The notes: generated from the sequence alone by a model not told the origin. Shown: positions 54,238-63,489, counted from the first letter of the stretch. The stretch is DNA of 64,000 bases from Chryseobacterium piscicola (GCF_900156685.1 NZ_FTOJ01000004.1:124001-188000); one strand, 5' to 3'. Numbers and translations are program-made.

Positions 54238-55548
54238 ATGTCAAATATTGTCGCTATTGTTGGTCGTCCCAACGTAGGAAAATCCACGTTATTTAACCGT
54301 TTTTTAGAAAGAAGAGAGGCTATTGTAGACTCTACTGCAGGTGTAACCAGAGACCGTCATTACGGAAAATCTGATTGGAATGGTGTAGATTTTACCGTTA
54401 TAGATACCGGAGGTTATGATGTAAACAACGATGATGTGTTTCAGGAAGAAATTTCTAAGCAGGTTCAGTTGGCTATTGACGAAGCTACATCAATTATCTT
54501 TATGCTGAATGTAGAAGAAGGTCTTACAGATACGGATTATGAAATCCACGAAATGCTAAGAAGATCAAACAAGCCGACTTATATTGTAATCAATAAAGTA
54601 GATTCTGCAAAAGAAGAAGTAGCTGCTACAGAATTTTACCAGTTAGGAATTGATAAATATTATACATTGTCTTCTGCAACAGGATCTGGTACAGGTGAGA
54701 TTTTGGATGATATCGTAAGAGATTTCCCAACTACAGATTATAAAGATCCTTTCGAAGGGTTGCCAAAAATCACTATTGCAGGTCGTCCCAATGTAGGGAA
54801 ATCTACAATGACGAATGCTTTGCTTGATGCGGAAAGAAATATAGTAACAGATGTTGCAGGAACTACAAGAGATAGTATTCAAACGCTTTATAACAAATTT
54901 GGGCACGAGTTTGTTTTGGTAGATACAGCCGGAATGCGTCGTAAATCTAAAGTAAATGAAGATTTAGAATTCTATTCTGTAATGAGATCAATCCGTTCGA
55001 TTGAATATTCTGACGTAGTTGTCATCATGGTTGATGCAACTTTGGGATGGGAATCTCAAGATATGAACATTTTCGGTTTGGCTCAGAAAAATAGAAAAGG
55101 AATCGTAATCGTTGTTAATAAATGGGATTTGGTAGAAGATAAAACAACCAATACCGTAAGAGATTTCGAAAAAACAATCAGAGATAAAATAGGACAGTTC
55201 AGTGATGTTCCAATTTTGTTTGTTTCAGCGTTGACCAAGCAGAGAATTTTGAAAACTGTTGAAATGGCAATGATTGTTTATGAAGACCGTAAGAAAAAAA
55301 TAAAAACTTCTAAGCTGAATGAAATCATGCTTCCTATTTTTGAGCAAACACCACCACCATCAAATAAAGGAAAATACATCAAGATTAAATATTGTGTGCA
55401 GCTTCCAACGCCATCGCCGCAGTTTGTATTCTTCTGTAATTTACCACAGTACGTAAAAGAAGCTTATAAAAGATTTACCGAAAACCAATTGAGAAAACAA
55501 TTCGGATTTACCGGAGTTCCAATTGAAGTGTATTTCAGACAAAAATAA
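54238..55548 (+). CDS. der: Ribosome biogenesis GTPase Der (EngA)
   Basis: 436 residues with the tandem GTPase domains unique to Der: first P-loop GRPNVGKSTLFN (about 8-19) and second GRPNVGKSTMTN (about 181-192), each followed by switch motifs (DTGGYD; DTAGMRRKSK) and NKVD / NKWD. A C-terminal KH-like domain (about 350-436) ends the protein. It acts in assembly of the 50S ribosomal subunit. Has its own promoter and terminator. Confidence 0.98.
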   Translation: MSNIVAIVGRPNVGKSTLFNRFLERREAIVDSTAGVTRDRHYGKSDWNGVDFTVIDTGGYDVNNDDVFQEEISKQVQLAIDEATSIIFMLNVEEGLTDTDYEIHEMLRRSNKPTYIVINKVDSAKEEVAATEFYQLGIDKYYTLSSATGSGTGEILDDIVRDFPTTDYKDPFEGLPKITIAGRPNVGKSTMTNALLDAERNIVTDVAGTTRDSIQTLYNKFGHEFVLVDTAGMRRKSKVNEDLEFYSVMRSIRSIEYSDVVVIMVDATLGWESQDMNIFGLAQKNRKGIVIVVNKWDLVEDKTTNTVRDFEKTIRDKIGQFSDVPILFVSALTKQRILKTVEMAMIVYEDRKKKIKTSKLNEIMLPIFEQTPPPSNKGKYIKIKYCVQLPTPSPQFVFFCNLPQYVKEAYKRFTENQLRKQFGFTGVPIEVYFRQK

Positions 55549-55578
55549 TCGAATTAATTGCGATTTAAAATCATAAAA

Positions 55579-55618
55579 TAAATCCCTTTCAGAAAATTTT
55601 CTGAGAGGGATTTTATTT
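55579..55618 (+). terminator. Terminator of der
   Basis: A long stem AAATCCCT-TTCAGAAAA / TTTTCTGA-GAGGGATTT with one mismatch or wobble, followed by TATTTT. Confidence 0.82.
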
Positions 55619-55627
55619 TAAATTTCT

Positions 55628-55635
55628 TAATTTTG
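55628..55635 (+). promoter_or_regulatory. -7 box of upp
   Basis: TAATTTTG, 17 nt before the ATG at 55653. Confidence 0.5.
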
Positions 55636-55652
55636 TCAACAGAATAATAAAA

Positions 55653-56306
55653 ATGATGACTGTAGAGCTTTCTAAAACTTTTTCTTTAGTTAATTCATGG
55701 ATTAACGAACTTCGAAACGTAGAAATTCAGCACGACCGAATGAGATTCCGCAGAAACATGGAACGCATAGGAGAAATTGCCGCTTTTGAAATCTCGAAAG
55801 ATTTAGAAACAAAAGAAATTGAAATTCAGACCCCGTTAGATAAAATTAAAGTTCAGGAAATTGCCGTTCAGCCAGTGATTACCACAATTTTAAGAGCCGG
55901 AGTTCCTTTGTTTGAAGGGATTTTAAATTATTTAGACAAAGCAGATTGTGGTTTCGTAGCCGCATACAGAAAGCACGATGCGAATGATTATTTCTCAATA
56001 AAACAAGATTATTTAACCTGCCCAAATATCGACGGGAGACCTTTAATCGTCGCAGATCCTATGTTGGCAACCGGAGCTTCTTTAATTGAAGCCATCAAAG
56101 ATTTATTAACCAACGGAACACCTTCTCAGCTGCACATCGTTGCAGCAATTGCATCAAAACGAGGTGTTGAAACAATTGAAAAAGCTTATCCGGAGGCAAA
56201 AATCTGGGTTGGCGCGATTGATGAGAATTTAACAGCGAAAGGATATATTACTCCAGGTTTGGGCGATGCAGGAGATTTGAGCTATGGTGAAAAACTGCAG
56301 CGATAA
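55653..56306 (+). CDS. upp: Uracil phosphoribosyltransferase
   Basis: 217 residues. The PRPP-binding signature is VADPMLATGASLIEAI, with TTILRAGVPLFEGIL before it and the uracil-binding end TPGLGDAGDLSYG. It salvages uracil to UMP. A second ATG directly after the first could also serve as start. It complements the de novo pyrEF gene found earlier in the window. Confidence 0.97.
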   Translation: MMTVELSKTFSLVNSWINELRNVEIQHDRMRFRRNMERIGEIAAFEISKDLETKEIEIQTPLDKIKVQEIAVQPVITTILRAGVPLFEGILNYLDKADCGFVAAYRKHDANDYFSIKQDYLTCPNIDGRPLIVADPMLATGASLIEAIKDLLTNGTPSQLHIVAAIASKRGVETIEKAYPEAKIWVGAIDENLTAKGYITPGLGDAGDLSYGEKLQR

Positions 56307-56350
56307 TTTTAAAGAAAGATTAAAAGTTGATATTTAAAATCATTAAATAA

Positions 56351-56563
56351 TTTCTCTACGGAATTGTACAAGTTGGTTTAGGAAATGTAGAAAATAATTT
56401 CGGCGTTGCTGTATTTCTTTTATTTGGAGGAATTTTTTTGTTTATAATTCCTGCTGAATAAAAACCAACAGTATTTTATTTTTTCGGAATTTTATTAATA
56501 TTTTTTTCAATCAGAATATTTTATTTCAGTGTAAAAGAAATAGTAAATAAGAATAAAGATTAA
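56351..56563 (+). pseudogene. Remnant of a small membrane protein gene
   Basis: One frame reads GIVQVGLGNVENNFGVAVFL, LFGGIFLFIIPAE, then a TAA at 56459-56461, then in the same frame KPTVFYFFGILLIFFSIRIF, YFSVKEIVNKNKD and a TAA at 56561-56563. It looks like one small protein with two or three membrane helices that has lost its start and gained an internal stop. No family name can be given. The stretch 56307-56350 holds nothing else visible. Confidence 0.5.
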
Positions 56564-56624
56564 TTAACATTGAATTCTGCACTTTCGCATTACAATTATT
56601 CAACTCTAAAACCTTGAAAACCAA

Positions 56625-57278
56625 TCACTCATCAACCGCCATTACCAGAATACTCACTTTGTTATTTCCTTCTTTCAAGATTTCCCAGGCAATTGTTGCT
56701 AAAGTATTTCCAGTGGTAAAAACATCATCAATTAATAATATGTGTTGATTGGAAATATTTTTGGTCAAAGAAAAAATATTTTGAGTTTCCAAACGGTGTT
56801 TTTTATCTTTTAAGGCTTGCGCTTTAGCATAATGATTTCTTTTTAGTAAGTTATGCTCAAAAGGAATTCCATAAAAATCAGAAAGTGTTTTTGTGAACAA
56901 GTGAAGTTGATTATAGCCTCTTTCCTTTTCTTTTTTCGGATGGAGTGGAACGCAGGCAAATACATCCGGTTTGTTCTTTTTAAAATCCAATTTTTCTATC
57001 ACCCAACCGGCTAATGTACTGCCGGTTTTTTCTCGGCTTTTATATTTCAGTTCATGGATGATTTTTCTGCTCAGATTTTCTTTTTCAAACTGCATTAATG
57101 CGTAAGCGTTCTCTACAGGAAATAATAATTTACATCTTTCTTTCAAGCTATTTTCAAGGCAAAAATCAAAATGGGTAAAGTGAATTTGATCAAAACAGAT
57201 GCTGCAAACCAGCAAATCTCCATCAATAATTCTATTGCAATTAATGCAACGATTAGGGAATAATAAATCTAAAATCAT
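56625..57278 (-). CDS. comF: ComF family phosphoribosyltransferase-like protein
   Basis: 217 residues. An N-terminal double zinc-ribbon (RCINCNRII; LLVCSICFDQI) is followed by a PRTase-like domain with VPLHPKKEKERGYNQLHLFT and the PRPP-loop signature ILLIDDVFTTGNTLATIAWE. ComF is needed for DNA uptake in naturally competent bacteria; in Bacteroidota it is widespread and the role is less clear. Single gene, divergent from queD. Confidence 0.93.
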   Translation of the reverse strand: MILDLLFPNRCINCNRIIDGDLLVCSICFDQIHFTHFDFCLENSLKERCKLLFPVENAYALMQFEKENLSRKIIHELKYKSREKTGSTLAGWVIEKLDFKKNKPDVFACVPLHPKKEKERGYNQLHLFTKTLSDFYGIPFEHNLLKRNHYAKAQALKDKKHRLETQNIFSLTKNISNQHILLIDDVFTTGNTLATIAWEILKEGNNKVSILVMAVDE

Positions 57279-57366
57279 TATTTGTGTTTAAAATTAAAAT
57301 TAATAATTTTTTTTTAATAAATAGTTCCGCCAAACGATATGATTCCAATTTTCTAATCAAATTCTC

Positions 57367-57374
57367 TATCTTTG
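57367..57374 (+). promoter_or_regulatory. -7 box of queD, leaderless arrangement
   Basis: TATCTTTG followed by CACC and the ATG at 57379, a 4-nt gap. Confidence 0.6.
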
Positions 57375-57378
57375 CACC

Positions 57379-57825
57379 ATGATACGTATTACAAAAATTT
57401 TTACATTCGAGACCGCTCATGTTTTATATAATTATGATGGGAAATGTAAAAATATGCACGGACATTCTTACAAACTTTTCGTCACTGTGAAAGGAAAGCC
57501 AATCAATGATCTGGAAAATCCCAAAAACGGAATGGTTGTAGATTTCGGAGATATTAAATCTATTGTGAAAGCAGAAATTGTGGATGTCTGGGATCATTCA
57601 GTATTGATCAATGGTGTTTCTCCACACAGAGAAATGGGCGAAGAATTAGAAAATAAAGGTCAGAAAGTAATTTACTGCAACTTTCAGCCTACCTGTGAAA
57701 ATATGTTGTACGCCATCGCTGCAAAAATAAAATCAAAACTTCCGGTTGATGTTTCTTTGGCTTACTTAAAACTACACGAAACAGAAAACTCTTATGGAGA
57801 ATGGTTTGCAGAAGATAACCAATAA
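57379..57825 (+). CDS. queD: 6-carboxy-5,6,7,8-tetrahydropterin synthase / PTPS family
   Basis: 148 residues. Zinc ligands lie in FETAHVLYNYDGKCKNMHGHSY (read as ETAH and MHGHS), the catalytic His region is VWDHSVLIN and the substrate-binding Glu is in LKLHETENSYGEW. It converts dihydroneopterin triphosphate to the precursor of queuosine; the alternative, 6-pyruvoyl-tetrahydropterin synthase, belongs to the same family. It may be co-transcribed with the LpxH-like gene 28 bp downstream. Confidence 0.9.
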   Translation: MIRITKIFTFETAHVLYNYDGKCKNMHGHSYKLFVTVKGKPINDLENPKNGMVVDFGDIKSIVKAEIVDVWDHSVLINGVSPHREMGEELENKGQKVIYCNFQPTCENMLYAIAAKIKSKLPVDVSLAYLKLHETENSYGEWFAEDNQ

Positions 57826-57853
57826 GTTTTTCCTGAATTAAAAAAAAGAAAAG

Positions 57854-58621
57854 GTGCTAAAAACAACCATTAATTTAGAACCCGGAAAAAAAGTGTACTT
57901 TGCTTCAGATCAGCATTTTGGAGCTCCAAATCCGAAGGAAAGTAAACTGCGTGAGGAAAAATTCATTCGTTGGATGAATCAAATTAAAAAAGATGCGCAG
58001 GTTTTATTTTTGATGGGCGATTTATTCGATTTCTGGCACGAATGGACTCACGTTATTCCCAAAGGATACGTACGTGTTCTCGGAAAAATAGCAGAGCTAA
58101 AAGACCACGGAATTCAGGTTTATTTTTTTGTGGGAAACCATGATTTGTGGATGAAAGATTATTTGGAAGAAGAAATTGGGTGTACCGTTTTTTACAAAAA
58201 ACAATATTTTGAAATGGGAGGTAAACAATTTTTGCTCGCTCATGGAGACGGTTTAGGACCAGGAGATAAAGGGTATAAAAGAATGAAAAAGGTCTTTACC
58301 AACCCTGTTGCGCAATGGTTTTTCAAATGGCTTCATCCTGATATTGCTATGAAAATTGCTTTGTATATGTCTCAGAAAAATAAAATGATTTCGGGAGAAG
58401 AAGACAAGGCTTTTTTGGGAGAAGACAAAGAGTTTTTGATTATCTATTCTAAAAAGAAATTAGAAACAGAAAAAATAGATTACTTTATTTATGGTCATCG
58501 TCATTTGCCGATGGTTTTAGATTTGAAAGAAAATTCAAAATACATCAATCTGGGCGACTGGATTTCTTACTTTACCTACGGTGTTTTTGATGGAACTGGG
58601 TTTGAATTGAAAGAATATTAA
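57854..58621 (+). CDS. lpxH: UDP-2,3-diacylglucosamine diphosphatase (LpxH-like metallophosphoesterase)
   Basis: 255 residues starting with GTG. Calcineurin-type metal motifs appear in order: FASDQHFGAP, GDLFDFWHEW, VGNHDLWM, LAHGDGLGPGDKGY and YGHRHLP. The arrangement and the insert KVFTNPVAQWFFKWLHPDIA match LpxH, which cleaves UDP-diacylglucosamine to lipid X in lipid A synthesis. Length and motifs are normal for Bacteroidota. Confidence 0.88.
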   Translation: MLKTTINLEPGKKVYFASDQHFGAPNPKESKLREEKFIRWMNQIKKDAQVLFLMGDLFDFWHEWTHVIPKGYVRVLGKIAELKDHGIQVYFFVGNHDLWMKDYLEEEIGCTVFYKKQYFEMGGKQFLLAHGDGLGPGDKGYKRMKKVFTNPVAQWFFKWLHPDIAMKIALYMSQKNKMISGEEDKAFLGEDKEFLIIYSKKKLETEKIDYFIYGHRHLPMVLDLKENSKYINLGDWISYFTYGVFDGTGFELKEY

Positions 58622-58708
58622 CCACGAGTTTCAGAAAGTTTTTTTATAAAGAACAACTTTCTTTGTGAACCTCACGAAAATCCCTTGCAAACTTTGTTGT
58701 AAAAAAAA

Positions 58709-59692
58709 ATGGAGCAGAATATTTTTAATATAAAAACGGAAGAAGAATTCAAACAACACTGTTTGGAAACCTTTCGCTATCAATACGAAAACGTTGAAGT
58801 TTACAGGAAATTTGTTGATTATTTAAGGATAAATCCGAATGATATTGTTGAGGTAGAAAAAATTCCTTTTTTGCCCATTGAAATGTTTAAAAATCATCAA
58901 ATTTTAGATAAAAATATTTCAACGAATTTATTTTTTCAAAGCTCCGGAACTACGCAGATGAATCTTTCTAAACATTTTATTGCAGATGAAAAAATGTATC
59001 AAGATAGTATTTACAAAAGCTTCGAGCAATTCATTGGAAAGCCTGAAGATTTTATTTTCTTGGGATTATTACCAAGCTATCTAGAGAAACAAAATTCGTC
59101 GCTTATTTACATGGTTGATTTTCTAATGAAGAAATCAAACAAACCTGAAAACGGATATTTTTTGTACAATCACGAAGATTTATTTCAACTTTTAAATGAA
59201 TTAAAGAATAGAAAAGTGATTCTCTTCGGTGTTTCATTTGCCCTCTTAGATTTCCTCGATTTCTGCAACTCCAACGCTCAAACCCTCCAATTCTCAAAAT
59301 TTCTGACAGTTATCGAAACAGGTGGTATGAAAGGAAGAAAAGAAGAAATGACCAAAGACGAATTGCTGAAAATTTTGCAGGAAGGTTTGAAAACAGATAA
59401 AATTTATTCAGAATATTCTATGACAGAATTGCTTTCACAAGCTTATTCTTTAGGTGAAAACATCTATCAATGCCCAAACTGGATGCGGGTTTTGATAAGA
59501 AATGTGGAAGATCCTTTCAGTTACGAAAAACAAGGAAGAACGGGAGCTATTAATATTATTGATCTGGCAAATATTCACTCTTGTTCATTCATTGCAACCC
59601 AAGATTTGGGGAAAATTACAGATGATCAATTTCAGGTCTTAGGGAGAATAGATCACTCAGATATTCGTGGTTGCAGTCTCTTAATCAATTGA
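58709..59692 (+). CDS. LuxE-like acyl-protein synthetase / acyltransferase
   Basis: 327 residues resembling LuxE, the acyl-activating subunit of fatty-acid reductase: FLPIEMFKNHQILDKN, the nucleotide-binding FQSSGTTQMNLSKH, LLPSYLEKQNSSLIYMVDFL, YSEYSMTELLSQAYSLG and a C-terminal QDLGKITDDQFQVLGRIDHS like that of adenylate-forming enzymes. There are no luxCD partners nearby. In other Bacteroidota, LuxE-like proteins occur alone or with polysaccharide or aryl-polyene genes. The substrate is unknown; activation of an acid as acyl-adenylate is inferred from the family. Confidence 0.85.
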   Translation: MEQNIFNIKTEEEFKQHCLETFRYQYENVEVYRKFVDYLRINPNDIVEVEKIPFLPIEMFKNHQILDKNISTNLFFQSSGTTQMNLSKHFIADEKMYQDSIYKSFEQFIGKPEDFIFLGLLPSYLEKQNSSLIYMVDFLMKKSNKPENGYFLYNHEDLFQLLNELKNRKVILFGVSFALLDFLDFCNSNAQTLQFSKFLTVIETGGMKGRKEEMTKDELLKILQEGLKTDKIYSEYSMTELLSQAYSLGENIYQCPNWMRVLIRNVEDPFSYEKQGRTGAINIIDLANIHSCSFIATQDLGKITDDQFQVLGRIDHSDIRGCSLLIN

Positions 59693-59856
59693 TTGGGATT
59701 GAGGATAGAAAGTAAGATTGTTGGAGATTGAAAAAGTTCAAGGTTTGTAAGCTCAACTTATTTCTCACCTGAAATCAAGCTAATAATTGTCAATTTTTTC
59801 CTTTAATTTGAAGTGTTTTATTTAATACTCACCCTAAAACCCCCTCGCTCTCAAAC

Positions 59857-60402
59857 ATGTTAAAGATAGAAGAACTTGTTCACGCCTACATTCATTCTCA
59901 ATGTGATTTTGAGAAAGAGATTGTGCTGACCAACCATTTTCAGGCAGATTGGGAAGCTGATATTTTAATTATCAATGCGGAAGGTTTCAGTCATGAAATT
60001 GAAGTAAAACTTTCTAAAAGTGATTTTAAGAATGATTTTAAAAAATCTTACGTCAACAGTTCTACAGGTGAAAAATTCCTGAAGCATGATAAAATCTGCT
60101 GTGGCGATTATATTTGCAATGCCTTCAGTTTTTTACTGCCTATGGGAATGATTGAGCATTCCACAATTCCTGAGCATTGTGGGATTATCGAATTTTATCA
60201 CAATGTAGACTCCTGGGAAACGGAATTTTATCTCATCCGACAACCAAAAAAAGTACACGAAGATCTGTATTGGAATCTTACCGATAAAGATTTGTTCATC
60301 CGAAAAATGGCGTTAAATCTTTTATATAGAAAAATGGAAATCAAAGGAAAACATGAAGAGCTGATCTTTAAAAATCCTTTCGAAATCAAGAAAGCAAAAT
60401 AA
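59857..60402 (+). CDS. PD-(D/E)XK nuclease-fold protein, MmcB-like
   Basis: 181 residues, no signal peptide. The stretch EADILIINAEGFSHEIEVKL (Asp and the E-x-K pair) followed by SKSDFKNDFKKSYVNSS fits the core of PD-(D/E)XK nucleases and recalls MmcB-type DNA-repair proteins (xD...EVKxSxxDF). Later parts (LKHDKICCGDYICNAFSFLL) carry a Cys pair. A DNA-processing role is inferred; activity is unproven. It is a single gene ahead of a bidirectional terminator. Confidence 0.65.
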   Translation: MLKIEELVHAYIHSQCDFEKEIVLTNHFQADWEADILIINAEGFSHEIEVKLSKSDFKNDFKKSYVNSSTGEKFLKHDKICCGDYICNAFSFLLPMGMIEHSTIPEHCGIIEFYHNVDSWETEFYLIRQPKKVHEDLYWNLTDKDLFIRKMALNLLYRKMEIKGKHEELIFKNPFEIKKAK

Positions 60403-60440
60403 AAAATCCTGCTTAAAATAATTTATGCAGGATTTTGATT
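60402..60440. terminator. Bidirectional terminator
   Basis: Stem AAAATCCTGC/GCAGGATTTT (60403-60412, 60427-60436), 14-nt loop, flanked by A and T tracts. Confidence 0.8.
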
Positions 60441-60456
60441 TTTAGAATAAATAATC

Positions 60457-61170
60457 TTAAGCTCTTTCTGGTCTTTCAATCAGTAAATTATAAGTGAAAG
60501 CTGCAGCAATACCCCCCAAAACCGGAGCCGCAACAAACAGCCACAATTGTGAAAGTGCCTGACCGCCCGCAAAAATCGCTGGTCCGATACTTCTTGCAGG
60601 ATTTACAGAAACCCCCGTGATTTTTATTCCAACAATATGAATTAAAACCAAAGCCAATCCGATTGCCAATCCGGCAAAACCTCCATTGATGTTTTTGGTA
60701 GAAGTAGATCCCAAAATTACCATCAAAAAGATGAAGGTGAAAATAAATTCAGCTACAAAAGCTGCGGTCATATTGTATTGATCAAGATATCCTGTTCCCC
60801 AACCGTTGGATCCTAAAGCCCAAGGTCCCATTGCAGCACCAGGATGGTTGGTGAAAATAAGGTAGAGAATTCCTGCTCCTAAAATAGCTCCGATTATTTG
60901 TGCAAGTATGTAAACTACTGCTTCACTCATTTTCATTCTGCCCGCTGCTACCATTGCAATAGAAATAGCAGGGTTAATATGGCATCCGGAGATATGCCCT
61001 ATTGCATAAGCCATCGCCACAACGCTAAGACCAAATGCGAAGGAAATTCCTAAAAGACCGACGCCTGTGGTACCGTCTGCGCCAGCGATTACTGCGCTTC
61101 CGCAACCCATTAGTACAAGTACCATAGTGCCGATCATTTCGGCAACAAATTTTGAAGTGTTTGAAATCAT
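60457..61170 (-). CDS. aqpZ: Aquaporin Z
   Basis: 237 residues, six membrane helices and both pore motifs: CHINPAISI (NPA 66-68) and SVNPARSIGPA (NPA 190-192). The AEFIFTFIFL segment and the Arg after the second NPA match water-selective aquaporins rather than glycerol channels. It passes water across the inner membrane. Single gene. Confidence 0.96.
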   Translation of the reverse strand: MISNTSKFVAEMIGTMVLVLMGCGSAVIAGADGTTGVGLLGISFAFGLSVVAMAYAIGHISGCHINPAISIAMVAAGRMKMSEAVVYILAQIIGAILGAGILYLIFTNHPGAAMGPWALGSNGWGTGYLDQYNMTAAFVAEFIFTFIFLMVILGSTSTKNINGGFAGLAIGLALVLIHIVGIKITGVSVNPARSIGPAIFAGGQALSQLWLFVAAPVLGGIAAAFTYNLLIERPERA

Positions 61171-61408
61171 TTTTTAATGTATTTTTAAATTAGAAAGCTA
61201 AAGTACAAAAATTAATAATTTGTTTTTTATTTATTTTAAATATTTTATTTTAAATGTTTGTGGTATTTTTATGGTTAAATATTTATTTAATTAACTAAAT
61301 TTAATATAATATATGCAAACGTAAATTATTATGGTTTTATAGCATATTAATATATTTGACGACTCCAAAAACTTTATTTTTACGTTACCAATTTTAAAAT
61401 GATCCAAA

Positions 61409-62026
61409 ATGAAGAAGCTTTTTTACCTCATTGCTATCATTACTTATCAAATATTTTACAGTCAGGCTGCAGAGAAGACAATTTCTTGTTATGATTTAAA
61501 GGAAATTTTAAAAGTGGAACCAACGCTTCTTTACAAGCCTCATTTGGACGCGGCCAAAAGTTTTAATGTGAAAATTCTTAAAAACTCTTCTACTGTTACA
61601 AAATACATCAACAAGGGAAAATTTCATAAGGTAAAAAAGTCTGGCGCAGGATTTCGGGTGCAGAAATTAGATTACAGTAGGCCTTGGCTGGTATCAAAAG
61701 CAAGTTTGAGTCTGGAGCGTATTGGTTTAAGATTTAGTAAAAATACGGGTGGTGCTCATTTTATAGTAACTTCTGTTACCAGAACATTAGAAGATCAATG
61801 CAGATTAAGAAAAGTAAATTCTAATGCAAGTTTAGGAGTGAGTTCTCATAATTATGGGAATTCTTTTGATATATCTTATGTGCGTTTTAATGGTGTTTTA
61901 AAAAGCAATCCCAAATTGGAAGCAGCCCTCGAAAAAGTGCTTGAATATTATTATAAAGAAGGGAAAATTTTATATATCAAAGAAAAACAGCAAAGTTGCT
62001 TCCATGTGACAGTAAAAAATCATTAA
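61409..62026 (+). CDS. DUF5715 family protein, M15-peptidase-like
   Basis: 205 residues with a signal peptide (ends QIFYSQ). The C-terminal half carries FIVTSVTRTLEDQCRLRK, then SSHNYGNSFDISYVRF and CFHVTVKN, which fits the zinc-site layout of M15 (VanY/DacB-like) peptidases: H-x6-D in SHNYGNSFD and a final H. This suggests a periplasmic peptidoglycan-processing enzyme; the DUF5715 name is from memory. Single gene after 239 bp of AT-rich DNA. Confidence 0.78.
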   Translation: MKKLFYLIAIITYQIFYSQAAEKTISCYDLKEILKVEPTLLYKPHLDAAKSFNVKILKNSSTVTKYINKGKFHKVKKSGAGFRVQKLDYSRPWLVSKASLSLERIGLRFSKNTGGAHFIVTSVTRTLEDQCRLRKVNSNASLGVSSHNYGNSFDISYVRFNGVLKSNPKLEAALEKVLEYYYKEGKILYIKEKQQSCFHVTVKNH

Positions 62027-62098
62027 ATTTCTGCACTCTGTTTGTATAGCTTGTTTAGAATTGGTACTTTTATACAAAACTAAACATAAACTATTGCA

Positions 62099-62842
62099 AT
62101 GGGTAAACTACAGCCTGAACAGTATAATGCTGCTGTTCAAAAATGGCGGATATGCCGTGAAAATCTTTTAGAAATTCAATCTCTTTTTAAAGAAAACTCA
62201 GTTTTTGCCCTTTATCATTCACAAATTATTGAACTTCAAAATTACAATAGAAATAACGATTTTTGTGTAGAAATTGGAGTTTCAGAAAACAACGAATTGC
62301 TTATGATTCCCGTGCCGTTAGACGAAAATGGTCATCCTATAACATTAGAGAGTTATGGGTTTTCGGTATATGCTTTATTGCAAGAAGATCTGAATCTTAA
62401 TGAAAAACAGACTTATACAGTCGTTAAAAAATCAGTATTTTCTAAATCAATGCGAAAAATAGATCACGATGCAGATGTTTTTTTTCCAGTTGTAAATAAA
62501 CCTGTGATGGAGCAGGATAAAGCAGTAGATTCTATAGAATCTTGGCAAAACAATGCTAAAGACTGGTTCTATGCAGAGCACAAACAGAGTAAAGGCAAAG
62601 ATATTTTTACAAAATTCTATGTTCCTGCAGGCAAAATATTAATAGCAGAAAGCGGAATTATGTTTTTTTGCATATTCGGGTTAAAATACTCTGAAATTTA
62701 TCAGAAACAACTTCCTGCGCTTATTTTTATTTCAGCTCCAGATCAATTAAGTAATCAAAGTATTGAAATAGAATCTAACACTTTCGACTACGCAAAACCT
62801 TGTCCGCCGCTTTGTAGTGTTATGGATTTGGGAGTAAACTAA
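62099..62842 (+). CDS. Uncharacterised protein at the head of a sensor operon
   Basis: 247 residues, no clear signal peptide or membrane helix. Recognisable stretches are KWRICRENLLEIQSLFKENS, FCVEIGVSENNELLMIPVPL and GKILIAESGIMFFCIFGLKY. No family recognised; it looks like an intracellular alpha/beta protein. It is 9 bp before a membrane gene and, after that, a histidine kinase, so it is probably part of one transcript with a signalling role. Confidence 0.75.
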   Translation: MGKLQPEQYNAAVQKWRICRENLLEIQSLFKENSVFALYHSQIIELQNYNRNNDFCVEIGVSENNELLMIPVPLDENGHPITLESYGFSVYALLQEDLNLNEKQTYTVVKKSVFSKSMRKIDHDADVFFPVVNKPVMEQDKAVDSIESWQNNAKDWFYAEHKQSKGKDIFTKFYVPAGKILIAESGIMFFCIFGLKYSEIYQKQLPALIFISAPDQLSNQSIEIESNTFDYAKPCPPLCSVMDLGVN

Positions 62843-62851
62843 ATAAGTGTA

Positions 62852-63475
62852 ATGTCTACTTTTTATACTATTTTTTTAAATATCAATTACATTTTACTTT
62901 TCATCAATTCTGTTTTGGGTTTTGGGAAGTTTGGTTATTTCGCAAAAAAAGAAAAAATGTATATTTTTTATATTTTTTTTCTTTTTTTAATTGAAATGAC
63001 TGTTTTTGTGCTAACTACAGGTTATGAATTTAAGGATCTCTCTTTCATGTATCCTATTTACATCGCAGGAGAATTTTTTCTTCTCACAAGCCTTTTTATA
63101 GGAAAACTAAATGTAAATAGACTTTTTATAGCTTTGCCTGCTTTATTGGCCACTGCTTTTTGGATTGTAGTGTTTGGGTTAAAAATAAAATTTAATCATG
63201 ATATAGCAAAAGTAATTTCAAATATCATCATCATTTGTTTGGCTGCAATATTTTTGATTATGCAGATCAAAAAAGTGAAAAAAGTAGAGAGGTTTGTTTT
63301 GGTAGATGCAGGGATATTTTTTTATTATTCTGTATCTATACTCATTTTTGTAATACAATCTCAGCTTAAAAACCTTTCATTGGAAAGCGTGTATTTAATT
63401 ACAGGTATCAATTGTTTTTTTGCTGCAGTGTTGTATAGTTTAATTACATATACTTTTGTAAAATTAAAGAAGTAA
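62852..63475 (+). CDS. Seven-helix-type membrane protein beside a histidine kinase
   Basis: 207 residues, almost entirely hydrophobic with about seven predicted helices separated by short loops (for example FLFLIEMTVFVLTTGY; LIFVIQSQLKNLSLESVYLI). There is no enzymatic motif. The layout resembles small membrane sensors placed just before HisKA_3-type kinases in Bacteroidota. It is encoded between an uncharacterised protein and the kinase and probably works with the latter. Confidence 0.78.
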   Translation: MSTFYTIFLNINYILLFINSVLGFGKFGYFAKKEKMYIFYIFFLFLIEMTVFVLTTGYEFKDLSFMYPIYIAGEFFLLTSLFIGKLNVNRLFIALPALLATAFWIVVFGLKIKFNHDIAKVISNIIIICLAAIFLIMQIKKVKKVERFVLVDAGIFFYYSVSILIFVIQSQLKNLSLESVYLITGINCFFAAVLYSLITYTFVKLKK

Positions 63476-63489
63476 CCTTAAATATAAAA

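Noticed and set aside
58621..58708. Inverted repeat AGAAAGTT/AACTTTCT after the lpxH-like gene, considered as a terminator
   Set aside because: The stem is short with a loose loop and no T run after it.
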